From Lentzea sp. NBRC 105346 (GTDB taxonomy: Bacteria; Actinomycetota; Actinomycetes; Mycobacteriales; Pseudonocardiaceae), in contig NZ_BSTQ01000002.1 in the NCBI RefSeq assembly GCF_030269605.1, forward strand, positions 773,121-837,120: a DNA stretch of 64,000 nt, given 5' to 3'. Position 1 is the first letter of the stretch. Every line of letters starts with the position of its first letter. Made by a program: the position numbers and the translations under genes. The notes beneath the pieces were generated by a model. That model did not search any database. It saw only the letters and a program-made list of their open reading frames with translations, and was not told the origin of the DNA. Positions 32,227-41,010 of this stretch are shown piece by piece.

Positions 32227-34320
32227 GTGGCATCCAGATCCCGTCTGCGCGTGGCCGTCGCGATAGTGGCCGCCACGGCGATCGCAGCGACATCGATACA
32301 GGCGATCGCCGCGCCCATCCGTTATGAGGCGGAGAACGCGACGATCTCCCAGGGTGTGGTGGAGTCCAACCACACCGGCTTCACCGGCACCGGCTTCGTC
32401 AACTACGACAACGTGATCGGCAGCTACGTCGAGTACACCGTGAACGCCGCACAGGCGGGCGAGGCGACCCTGACCTTCCGCTTCGCCAACGGCGGTACCA
32501 CCAACCGTCCCCTGGACATCACCGTCAACGGCGCCCTGGCCGCCGACGAACTGGCCTTCGCCCCCACCGGAGCGTGGACCACCTGGCAGACGGTCACCAC
32601 CAAAGCGAACCTGACGGCGGGCACGAACAAGATCCGCGCCACCGCCACCACGGCGAACGGTGGCCCCAACGCGGACTCCCTGGACGTCACGGTGGCCGCG
32701 CCGAACACCGACTACCAAGCCGAAAGCGCGACGATCTCCCAGGGCGTGGTCGAGTCCAACCACACCGGCTTCACCGGCACCGGCTTCGTCAACTACGACA
32801 ACGTGATCGGCAGCTACGTCGAGTTCACCGTGAACGCGGCGGCGGCAGGCGCGGCGACGTTGACGTTCAGGTATTCCAACGGCACCACGACGAACCGGCC
32901 GATGGACATCACCGTCAACGGCACGCTCGCCGCCGACGAACTCGCGTTCGCCGGAACGTCCACATGGGACACCTGGCAGACCACGTCCGTGCAGACGACG
33001 CTCAACGCGGGCACCAACAAGATCCGCGCCACGGCCACCACCGCCAGTGGCGGCCCCAACCTGGACAAGCTGAGCGCGAGCATCAGCGGCCCACCCGACG
33101 TCGAACCGCCGTCCGCGCCGGCCAACCTCCGGTCGACCGGCAGCACGTGCACCAGCGCCACGCTGACGTGGGACGTCTCCAATGACGACAATGGGGTCGT
33201 CGGCTATCGGGTCAGCCGCAACGGCACGGTGGTGACCACCGTTCCCCAGCCCCCGGCGACGATCAGCGGACTGACGCAGAACACGAGCTACTCGTTCACC
33301 GTCACCGCGGTGGACGCGGCGGGCAACGTCTCCGCACCGAGCAACGCGATCTCGGTGACCACCCCGTCGTGCCCGGTGGGCCGCACCCCGGTGGAGATCA
33401 ACGGACAGCTGCACGTCTGCGGCGTGAAGCTGTGCAACCAGTACAACAAGCCGATCCAGCTGCGCGGTATGAGCACGCACGGGATCCAGTGGTACAGCCA
33501 GTGCATCAAGACCGCGTCGCTGGACGCGCTCGCCAATGACTGGAAGGCCGACATCCTGCGGATCTCGATGTACATCCAGGAAGACGGCTACGAGACCGAC
33601 CCGCGCAAGTTCACCGACATGGTGCACGGCTACATCGAGGAAGCGACGAAGCGTGGCATGTACGCCCTCGTCGACTGGCACCAGCTCGACCCCGGTGACC
33701 CGAACTACAACCTGTCCCGCGCCAAGACGTTCTTCACCGAGATCGCCCAGCGGCACAAGGACAAGGTCAACATCATCTACGACATCGCCAACGAGCCCAA
33801 CGGCGTGAGCTGGTCGGGAATCAAGAGCTACGCGGAACAGCTCATCCCGGTGATCCGCGCACAGGACCCCGACAGCGTCGTCTTCCTGGGCACCCACGGC
33901 TGGGCGTCACTGGGTGTCTCCGACGGCCGCAACGAGACCGACATCATCAACAACCCGGTCAACGCCACCAACATCATGTACACGTTCCACTTCTACGCGG
34001 CCTCACACCACGACGAGTACTTCAACGCGTTGTCCAGGGCCGCCGACCGGATCCCGATCTTCGTGACCGAGTTCGGCACCCAGACCTACACGGGCGACGG
34101 CGGGAACGACTTCACCTACTCGCAGAAGTATCTCGACTTCCTGGCGTCGAAGAAGATCGGCTGGACCAACTGGAACTTCTCCGACGACTTCCGGTCGGGC
34201 GCGGTGTTCAAGACCGGCACCTGCTCCGGCAGCACGTTCGCCGGAACCGGCGTGCTCAAGCCGGCCGGCGTCTGGGTCCGTGAGCGGACCATGACACCGG
34301 ACGACTTCCCGACCAGCTGA
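32227..34320 (+). CDS. Secreted CBM35-CBM35-FN3-GH5 endoglucanase-like enzyme
   Basis: 697 residues: signal peptide (1-29), two CBM35 (about 31-153 and 161-283), one FN3 (about 293-378) and a C-terminal GH5 barrel (about 388-697). The barrel shows LRGMSTHGIQWY, the acid/base Glu in YDIANEPNG and the nucleophile Glu in FVTEFGTQ. The sequence matches subfamily 2-type cellulases (endo-beta-1,4-glucanase). GTG 32227 follows GGAGGAACCT. It is transcribed with GH29. The first CBM35 deviates most from the consensus (NAAQAGEATLTFRFANGG), the second is near-consensus. The gene ends before a repeat hairpin at 34333. Confidence 0.92.
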   Translation: MASRSRLRVAVAIVAATAIAATSIQAIAAPIRYEAENATISQGVVESNHTGFTGTGFVNYDNVIGSYVEYTVNAAQAGEATLTFRFANGGTTNRPLDITVNGALAADELAFAPTGAWTTWQTVTTKANLTAGTNKIRATATTANGGPNADSLDVTVAAPNTDYQAESATISQGVVESNHTGFTGTGFVNYDNVIGSYVEFTVNAAAAGAATLTFRYSNGTTTNRPMDITVNGTLAADELAFAGTSTWDTWQTTSVQTTLNAGTNKIRATATTASGGPNLDKLSASISGPPDVEPPSAPANLRSTGSTCTSATLTWDVSNDDNGVVGYRVSRNGTVVTTVPQPPATISGLTQNTSYSFTVTAVDAAGNVSAPSNAISVTTPSCPVGRTPVEINGQLHVCGVKLCNQYNKPIQLRGMSTHGIQWYSQCIKTASLDALANDWKADILRISMYIQEDGYETDPRKFTDMVHGYIEEATKRGMYALVDWHQLDPGDPNYNLSRAKTFFTEIAQRHKDKVNIIYDIANEPNGVSWSGIKSYAEQLIPVIRAQDPDSVVFLGTHGWASLGVSDGRNETDIINNPVNATNIMYTFHFYAASHHDEYFNALSRAADRIPIFVTEFGTQTYTGDGGNDFTYSQKYLDFLASKKIGWTNWNFSDDFRSGAVFKTGTCSGSTFAGTGVLKPAGVWVRERTMTPDDFPTS

Positions 34321-34332
34321 CCGCAGGCCAGG

Positions 34333-34380
34333 GGTCGTGAGTGTTTTTCGTCGCTCTGGCGACGGAAAACACTCACGACC
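34333..34380. repeat. Hairpin, dispersed repeat copy B
   Basis: 22-bp arms (GGTCGTGAGTGTTTTTCGTC... and complement, one G:T-type mismatch) around TCTG, 12 bases after the GH5 stop. It is homologous to the palindrome at 23807-23854 and can act as terminator for the GH29-GH5 unit. Confidence 0.8.
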
Positions 34381-34411
34381 CGATTGAACCACAGTGGACT
34401 GCGGCGTGCCG

Positions 34412-34441
34412 CAGGCCCGGCGCGGCACCGCGCCGGGCCTG
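34412..34441. terminator. Hairpin terminator between GH5 and the RHS gene
   Basis: A 14-bp perfect stem (CAGGCCCGGCGCGG / CCGCGCCGGGCCTG) with a 2-base loop, 14 bases after the minus-strand RHS stop. Confidence 0.8.
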
Positions 34442-34455
34442 TCCCCGTCAGCGGG

Positions 34456-37400
34456 TCACCTGCACCGGATCCACCACCACCGGCAGTAGCCGCGGACGTC
34501 GTTCTGGATGCCCCGCCCGACGCGTTTGGCTCCGCCCTTGATCTTCTTCCATCCCCAGTGGATGCCGTCCCAGGCTTTGCCCGCCGCCCAGTCCGAGCCG
34601 AGGCCACCCGCGGCGCGGCACACCCACTTCATCTTCCGGCCGCCGCACTTCTTCTTGATCCAGCCGGACGCGGCCTTCCACTTGTTCTTCACCCAGCGCC
34701 ACGTGTGCTTCCAGGCGCTCCTGGCCCACTTCTTGACGTACTTCCAGCCCTTCTTCTTGAACCAGTTGACGACGGGCTTGCAAAGGATCCTGCAGAGCGG
34801 GCCGATGATGCCCCTTGGCCTGCTGTACCGCTCCTCCGCCACCCGGTTGCCGTCGAGGTCGAACTTGTTGATCGGGTCGGCGGGATAGGTGTAGGCGTTG
34901 GCGTTGCCGCCCACCTCCGGGTCGACCGAGGTGAACAGACCGGTCGCCGGGTTGTAGAGCCGCACTCCCATGAGCAGGAGCCCGGAGTCGGACACCGCCC
35001 GCTGCTCCTCGCCGAGCCAGCCGTACTCGACGTCGCCGGTCGAGGCGGTGTTCGTGTCGGCCGGGACACCGTACTCGTCGTACTGGTTCCAGCCCGCGAT
35101 CGAGGTGGCGGCCGCGTCCGCCGGCAGCTCGACCGTGGTGACGACGTCGCCGTGCGGGTTGGCGAGCGAGAGCTCGGCCTTCCCCGCATCGGTGACCGTC
35201 AGCGCCAGGTCGTCGCCGATCAGCTCGGCGAACCGGGTGGTGCCGTCCTCAGTGGACACCCAGGACGGGCTGTCCGAGGAGTCCGAGTAGTGCCGCCTGG
35301 TCGCTTTCGTCGTGCCGCCGTCGGTGACGGTCTCGACGGCGCGCCGGTCGGCCGCGTCGAGCGTGAAGTCCGTCGTGACGGTGCCCTGGCGGATCGACTT
35401 GGGCAGGTCGTTGTCGTGGTAGGTCAACGCGATGTCGCCCAGAGCGGGCTTCGGTGCGTCGGACGCGGGCAGCGTCGTCGTGCGGCCCAGCGCGTCGTAG
35501 GTGTACGCGCCCTGGCCACCCGCTCCGGTGATCGGCCGGTCGGCCGAGTCGAAGGCCCTGGTGACAGTGGTGCCTCCCGCGGTCGAGCACGTGCCGTCCG
35601 CCGCGGCGGGGGCGGTGCTCTTGTTGAGGCGGTTGCCGTTGCGGTCGTAGTCGTAAGACCGGGTGACGCAGGCCGGGTCGGTGGTGCGGTCCCGGACCTG
35701 GGTCAGCCTGCCCGCGGCGTCGTAGCCGTACGCGCGGTCGTACGGCAGGGCGTCGGCGAAGGCGCCGCCGTCCGGGGTCCACTCGCGGGCCACGCGCCCG
35801 GTCACGTCGTTGTCGAGCGACCAGGACAACCAGCCGCCGTCGGGATCGACCTCGGTGCTGCCGTCCTCCTTCACGGTCGTGACCTGGCCGGTGTAGCGGC
35901 GGCCGGTCTCCTCACCGGCGTTGTCCACCTCCGTGTGCTGGGTGACGCCGCCGGGCAGCTTCTGCAGGACCAGCGAGCCGTCGGCGTCGTAGGCACCGGT
36001 GGACGACCAGGTGGAGCCCGCCGTGGTGACCTCGACCTTGGTGGCGAGGCCACGGCGTTCGGTCTTGCCGGCCGCGTCGGTGCCGTCGTAGGTGAACCTG
36101 GTGGATCCGTTGGCGTCGGTAACGGTCGCGACCGAGCCGGCCGCGTCGTAGACCGTCGTCGTCGGAGCCTCGTTCGACGGCTGGTAGCTGGTCTGCCTGC
36201 CCCAGCCGTCGTAGCCCGTGGTCACCGTGCCCGCGACCGACCCGTCGGCGTTGCGCGCGGTCACCTTGGTGGCCGCGCCGGTGGCGGGGTCGTACTCGTG
36301 CTCCTTCCTGGAGATCGGCGCCGAGCCGCTGAGCCCGGTCACCTTCGTCTCGGTCCACGCCATCTTGCCGTCCGGCCGGTAGCTCGTCGTCTCCGTGCGG
36401 GTCACCTGACCGGAGGTCTCGACGGAGGACGTCGGTGAAAGCAGGTAGTCGAAGCCCGTCGCCGTGGTCGTCGGCAACGACGGCCCGGACGTCGGTGGCG
36501 CGGCGGGGTAGCTCTTGCAGACCAGCCCGGCCCACTGCGGCTTGCCACCGCACTCGGCGTGCGATCCGTTGGCGGCCGCGGTGAAGTACACGGTCCTGGT
36601 GGTGCCCGCGTCAGCGCCGTTGGAGCCCGGCTGACGCTTCTCGACTTCCCGCCCCTCCGCGTCGTGCCGGGTGACCGCGACGATGTCCACAGTGGACGTT
36701 GCTCCGTCGAGATCCACGTCGGTGGTCACGGTCGTGGCGTCGCCCAGCGCCCAGCCGTCCGGATCGCCGGCGACGACCGGCGCGTACCCGGTCAGCGTCC
36801 GGGACACCGCCTCGACGTCCACGCTTTCACCGGGATCGTGCGCCCACACCGTTTCCGCCGTGCGCAGCCGGTACGGCAGGCCCGTCGCGGCGTTGATTCC
36901 GCCGTTCGGGGCGTTCTGGTCGTACTCGGTCCTGGTGTGGGTGCGCAGCCACCGGAGCGTTCCGTCGCGCAGCGCGGCCTCGCGGGCGGGACCGTAGACG
37001 TCCGTGACCATCGTGCCCGCCGGGGTCACCACGGTGTCCCCGTTCTTGATCTCGGTGTTGTACACCGTCACGGTGGCCAGCTGGTCCGCGGTCGCTCCCG
37101 CGGGCAACTGGTCGTCCGCGATCAGCCGCAGCGCGCGTTCGTCGAGCTGCCGCACGACGTTGCCCTGCGCGTTGTAGTCCGTGGCGGTGAGCTGCCACGC
37201 CCCGGCGCCGTACTTCGCGGTGTTGACCGTGTAGCCCTCGGCGTCGGTGTACTGCAGGTCCGCGTACTGCCAGTCGCTCGAACCCGCCGGCCGGTCGGAG
37301 CCGAAGACCGCGAAGCCCTTCACCGGCGCCACGGCCTGGTTCCACTTCTCGACGGCCGCCGCGGACAGGTCGGGCAGACCGGCGCCGGAGGTCGGGACGT

Positions 37401-40400
37401 CGTACCCGAACGACGCCAGCGTCGCCGTGCCGCCGGTGGGATCACCGGCGGGCCGATCGCGTTTGACGTCGGTCAGCTTGAAGTCCGGCGCGGCGCTGTA
37501 CGAGAGCTGGAACGCCGTCTGGCCCGCGGGTTTGACCGACGTGAGCCGGTTGCCCGAGTCGTAGCCGTACGCGGTGCCCAGGTTGTTGCGCGGATCGGTG
37601 ACCGAGGCGAGCCTGCCCGCACTGTCGTACGCGTAGGCCGCGACCTTGATCGAGTCCATGCCGGCGCCGCCCGTGCGGTCCGGGTTGAAGATGTCGAGCC
37701 ACGCGGCGACGAGGCGCCCGTTCGCCGAACCCGTTGTGCCGTAGTCGAACCGCAGCGATCGGCAGCCGATCGCGTTGGTGTAGCCGCCCTGGGCGTCGGT
37801 GCAGACGACACCGGGCGCCGTGGGTGCGGTGATCCGGGTGACCCGGCCGGTCACGGGGTCGTAGGAGTAGGAGGTCTTGCCCGCGACACCGGGTTCGGTG
37901 ACGCCCGCCGGGCGGAACCGGCCCGCGGCACCGGTCGTCGGCGCGGACGAGGCGGCGAAGGTGGTGATGGTGCCGTCGTCGTCGGTGTAGGCGATGGTGG
38001 TCGCCGCACCGGTACCCGCGACGGTCAGCTTGCCCGCGTCGAGCGAGGTCTCCTCGTCGGCGGCGACCCAGGTGCCCGCCTCCAGGTTCGCGGAAGTGCG
38101 CCGGGTACCGGAGGGTGACTCGTAGACCAGTGCGGTGCCATCGCCGTCGATCAGCACGACGGTGCCGTCGACCCTGGTGTTGTCCACGACCTGCATGCCC
38201 GCGGCACCCGCGTCGGCACCGTCGAACTGCGCGGTCCAGCCGGGACCGAACACGCCGGTCACCGCGTCGGTGGCGCCCGCGAACGTGGAGTGCGACCGCG
38301 ACACCGTCAGGTTCCCGGTGTAGCCGGGCACCGTGATGTCGGTGGTCTCCGTGTTGAACTCACCGGTCCACAGCGCCACCTCGCCCGGTCCGGCCTCCGC
38401 GGTGGGGAAGCCGTTGCCGAACGCATGCGGCACGCGCAGAACCGTGGTACGGGACTGGGACCAGGTGCACTGGGTCGAGCCGGAGTACGCCAGGCACACC
38501 TGCACGTCCATCAGCACGGGCACGCGGTCGCCCAGCGGTGTCGGCTGCACGCCCGCGGTGGCGGGATCGGCGTCGAGCTGCGCGTCCTGGGTCTCCGCCG
38601 TGGTGTTCCAGGTGCCGGACACGGTCACGCCCGCGGCCCCGTTGTCCGTCACCGTCAGCGGCGCGTTCACCGCGGTGTTCCAGCCGGTGGTCTCACTGGT
38701 GCCGCCGTAGCCGGAAGTGCGCCAGCGCACGGTGGCCGTGACCGCGCCGGACGTGCCCTTGGGCGGCCCGGAGGCGCTGATGCGGACACCACCGGTCGTG
38801 GTCGTGCGTGGACTCACCGCCGGGCTCGCGAGCGTCGCGGATCCATAGCCGAACGAGTAGTTCGTGATCGAGGAGAGCTTGCCCGCCGGGCTTTCGGCGC
38901 GCACGGACACCGAGTGCTGGCCCGCGGTCCTGGGAATGGTGACGGTCGTCCTGCCGTCACCGCCCATGCTGGTCGGGGTGATCTTGAGCTGGCCGGGCGC
39001 GCCGCCGGCGAAGTTCGTCGGGTAGGGCTTGCCGTCCACGTTGACCCGCACGTAGCCCGGCGCGCTGTACCCGGTGCCCGTCGCGGTGAGGACGCACGTC
39101 ACGACCATGGTGGGCAGGGAGTCGCTCCACGAACCGTTGGCATAGGGACACGCCACGGTCGGGGGTGGTGGCGTCCCGGCGGCGACCCGGAAGAGCGCCC
39201 AGGCGGACCAGCCCGATCGCAGGCTTCCGTCGAACGTCCGTGCTCGCACGACAATCGCCGTGTTGTCCGGCAGGTCGGCGTTGGGCTGGCAGCCCGCCTG
39301 GGTGCCCGACGGGTAGGACGAGCTCGTGCAGGTCCCCTTCAGCGTGGTGGAAGACGTGGTCGTCGAGGTGTGGAACTCGAACTCGTAGCGCACGTTGTTG
39401 CCGTCCGCGTCGGTGCCCTTCGTCGACACCCAGTTGCGCCGGTTCGCCGTGTAGAGGTAGGTCGCGGCATTCGGAGCGGCGTACGCGACGGCGTTGACGA
39501 TCGTCGGCTGCGCCGGGACCGATGGCGGGCGGTTGTACGTGAAGGAGATGAACGGGGGCGCCGAGCCCTCGCTGGAGTGGAATCGCTTCCACGAGTTGGA
39601 GTCCGCCTCGTTCGCCGCCATCAGCACCATGCCGCCGACGGTGTAGGACGCGTTCGACCACGCCTGCACCAGGCTGGTGATCGGCACGGACGTCCGTCCG
39701 GCCGGGCAGTTGCCGTCGTGTCCCTTGGCGACCGACGCCGAGCCGTACTGGCTGCCGATCGGGGGCTGCGCCGTCCAGCGCGTCGCGGTCGACGCGGTCT
39801 GCGCGCTGCGGACCACGAACGTCGAAGCCGTGCAGGAGTAGGACCACGTCTCGTAGAGGGACAGGCTCGCCGAGACGATCTGCTTGCCCTTGAACGGCGC
39901 GACCGGGACGTTGAGGAAGGAACGCGCCTTCACGCCGCCGCCGTTGTAGGTGCCGAGCTTCAGCTCCTGCGACGCGGACTGGTCGGACGTGTAGTCCGAC
40001 TGCACCCAGGTGTCGAAGTTCGGCTTGGCGGTCGTCGCCGCGTACGTCGGGTCGACGGTGACGGGGAAACTGCGGTTCGCGTCCATGAACCACGCGGGAT
40101 CGGGGGTGATCACGAGGTTGTCGCCCTCGACGCGGAGGTCCACCTTCGCGCGGTTGACCGGCTCACCGCTGTGCTCGTCCACCTTCGCGTCCCACATGTA
40201 CGCGACCGGGATCGACGAGTGCGGCTTGCCTTCGGAGTCCACGAACAGGATCGAGCCGTCCTCCTGCGGTTTCGGCTTCAACCCCTTGGTGCGCAAAGGA
40301 ACCCGCCACACGGGGGCCTTCGCGGGCCGTTGCTTCACCACGAAGTCGTACTCGAATCCGGAACGACGCGAGTGCACGACGAAGTCGACGCCCGGCTCGA

Positions 40401-40935
40401 CGTCTGCGTACCGCGCCTTCGTGTTCTCCAGCACCGGCTTGGGCAGCGGCCACGGCGCGTCCCAGCGCACCTCCCGTTCGGCGTCCGGTGCCGCCCTGAG
40501 GAGCAGTCCGCCGGCTTTCGCGTTCTGCTTGCCGAGCTTGACCTGCAACGGATGCCCGCCGGTCGCCACGGTGCCGTCGCGCTCCGAGTGCCAGTTGAGG
40601 TCCACGTTCTGCCAACGGCCGTCGGACGCGCGGAACCGCACCGCGGCGCCGTGCTCGTCCGTCGTCATCGTCCCGTCGGGGTTCGACCACGTGGTCGACG
40701 TCTCGGTCCTCAGCTCCTCCACCTCGACCCGGGAGCCCTGCGCTCTCGCCGACACCGCGGCGGACACGACATCGGTTCTGGAGGCCACCCGAGGGGCCTC
40801 GGCCTTGGCGGGTGGTGCCGCGAGCGCCGGGTCCGGCAACACCACCTCCACCGCGGACGCGGTCAGCGCCACCACGGCGGTCAACAGGATTGTTCTGCGC
40901 AGCCCGGACAGTCGTGTGGTCAGTCGTGTGGTCAC
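34456..40935 (-). CDS. Giant secreted RHS/YD-repeat protein with Trp/Lys-rich tail
   Basis: 2159 residues: a signal-like N-terminus (about 1-40), a region typical of actinobacterial secreted RHS proteins with a DNRLRE-type domain (about 290-480), an FN3-like stretch (490-590), beta-rich segments, and YD repeats from about 1000 (YDPVTGRVTRI, YGYDSGNRLTSV and many more). The RHS core ends at YNPATGLFTSVDP ... PINKFDLDG near residue 2030. The last about 125 residues (34456-34833) are unlike the rest: highly basic, with around 17 Trp and many Lys. They occupy the position of a polymorphic toxin. No immunity gene follows; a terminator does. The GTG start at 40935 lacks a strong ribosome-binding site. 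Confidence 0.9.
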   Translation of the reverse strand: MTTRLTTRLSGLRRTILLTAVVALTASAVEVVLPDPALAAPPAKAEAPRVASRTDVVSAAVSARAQGSRVEVEELRTETSTTWSNPDGTMTTDEHGAAVRFRASDGRWQNVDLNWHSERDGTVATGGHPLQVKLGKQNAKAGGLLLRAAPDAEREVRWDAPWPLPKPVLENTKARYADVEPGVDFVVHSRRSGFEYDFVVKQRPAKAPVWRVPLRTKGLKPKPQEDGSILFVDSEGKPHSSIPVAYMWDAKVDEHSGEPVNRAKVDLRVEGDNLVITPDPAWFMDANRSFPVTVDPTYAATTAKPNFDTWVQSDYTSDQSASQELKLGTYNGGGVKARSFLNVPVAPFKGKQIVSASLSLYETWSYSCTASTFVVRSAQTASTATRWTAQPPIGSQYGSASVAKGHDGNCPAGRTSVPITSLVQAWSNASYTVGGMVLMAANEADSNSWKRFHSSEGSAPPFISFTYNRPPSVPAQPTIVNAVAYAAPNAATYLYTANRRNWVSTKGTDADGNNVRYEFEFHTSTTTSSTTLKGTCTSSSYPSGTQAGCQPNADLPDNTAIVVRARTFDGSLRSGWSAWALFRVAAGTPPPPTVACPYANGSWSDSLPTMVVTCVLTATGTGYSAPGYVRVNVDGKPYPTNFAGGAPGQLKITPTSMGGDGRTTVTIPRTAGQHSVSVRAESPAGKLSSITNYSFGYGSATLASPAVSPRTTTTGGVRISASGPPKGTSGAVTATVRWRTSGYGGTSETTGWNTAVNAPLTVTDNGAAGVTVSGTWNTTAETQDAQLDADPATAGVQPTPLGDRVPVLMDVQVCLAYSGSTQCTWSQSRTTVLRVPHAFGNGFPTAEAGPGEVALWTGEFNTETTDITVPGYTGNLTVSRSHSTFAGATDAVTGVFGPGWTAQFDGADAGAAGMQVVDNTRVDGTVVLIDGDGTALVYESPSGTRRTSANLEAGTWVAADEETSLDAGKLTVAGTGAATTIAYTDDDGTITTFAASSAPTTGAAGRFRPAGVTEPGVAGKTSYSYDPVTGRVTRITAPTAPGVVCTDAQGGYTNAIGCRSLRFDYGTTGSANGRLVAAWLDIFNPDRTGGAGMDSIKVAAYAYDSAGRLASVTDPRNNLGTAYGYDSGNRLTSVKPAGQTAFQLSYSAAPDFKLTDVKRDRPAGDPTGGTATLASFGYDVPTSGAGLPDLSAAAVEKWNQAVAPVKGFAVFGSDRPAGSSDWQYADLQYTDAEGYTVNTAKYGAGAWQLTATDYNAQGNVVRQLDERALRLIADDQLPAGATADQLATVTVYNTEIKNGDTVVTPAGTMVTDVYGPAREAALRDGTLRWLRTHTRTEYDQNAPNGGINAATGLPYRLRTAETVWAHDPGESVDVEAVSRTLTGYAPVVAGDPDGWALGDATTVTTDVDLDGATSTVDIVAVTRHDAEGREVEKRQPGSNGADAGTTRTVYFTAAANGSHAECGGKPQWAGLVCKSYPAAPPTSGPSLPTTTATGFDYLLSPTSSVETSGQVTRTETTSYRPDGKMAWTETKVTGLSGSAPISRKEHEYDPATGAATKVTARNADGSVAGTVTTGYDGWGRQTSYQPSNEAPTTTVYDAAGSVATVTDANGSTRFTYDGTDAAGKTERRGLATKVEVTTAGSTWSSTGAYDADGSLVLQKLPGGVTQHTEVDNAGEETGRRYTGQVTTVKEDGSTEVDPDGGWLSWSLDNDVTGRVAREWTPDGGAFADALPYDRAYGYDAAGRLTQVRDRTTDPACVTRSYDYDRNGNRLNKSTAPAAADGTCSTAGGTTVTRAFDSADRPITGAGGQGAYTYDALGRTTTLPASDAPKPALGDIALTYHDNDLPKSIRQGTVTTDFTLDAADRRAVETVTDGGTTKATRRHYSDSSDSPSWVSTEDGTTRFAELIGDDLALTVTDAGKAELSLANPHGDVVTTVELPADAAATSIAGWNQYDEYGVPADTNTASTGDVEYGWLGEEQRAVSDSGLLLMGVRLYNPATGLFTSVDPEVGGNANAYTYPADPINKFDLDGNRVAEERYSRPRGIIGPLCRILCKPVVNWFKKKGWKYVKKWARSAWKHTWRWVKNKWKAASGWIKKKCGGRKMKWVCRAAGGLGSDWAAGKAWDGIHWGWKKIKGGAKRVGRGIQNDVRGYCRWWWIRCR

Positions 40936-41010
40936 AGGGCCCCCAGTCGGAGATCGGGACAGCTCGCGCCACTCTGGCGGCGCCCGGTCCGATCAGCCCA
41001 GCGACAACCT

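Larger units (their letters stand above)
21575..33080. repeat. Eleven near-identical CBM35 coding modules
   Basis: Approximate copies: minus strand 21577-21937 (GH105), 22948-23310 and 23336-23701 (GH18), 25440-25810 and 25841-26200 (sugar dehydrogenase), 26298-26673 (lyase-like), 27573-27945 and 27980-28347 (GH27); plus strand 31823-32190 (GH29), 32320-32690 and 32709-33080 (GH5). Each is about 120 residues and shares TISQGVVESNHTGFTGTGFV, NGTTTNRPMDITVNG and ATATTANGGPNLD with few changes. The N-terminal Tyr-Glu-Ala-Glu, where present, is the usual CBM35 calcium-site start. Confidence 0.9.

Noticed and set aside
21575..33080. CRISPR-like appearance from regularly spaced repeats
   Set aside because: The repeats are about 360 bases long, in frame, and encode CBM35 modules; no short direct repeats with unique spacers or cas genes are present.
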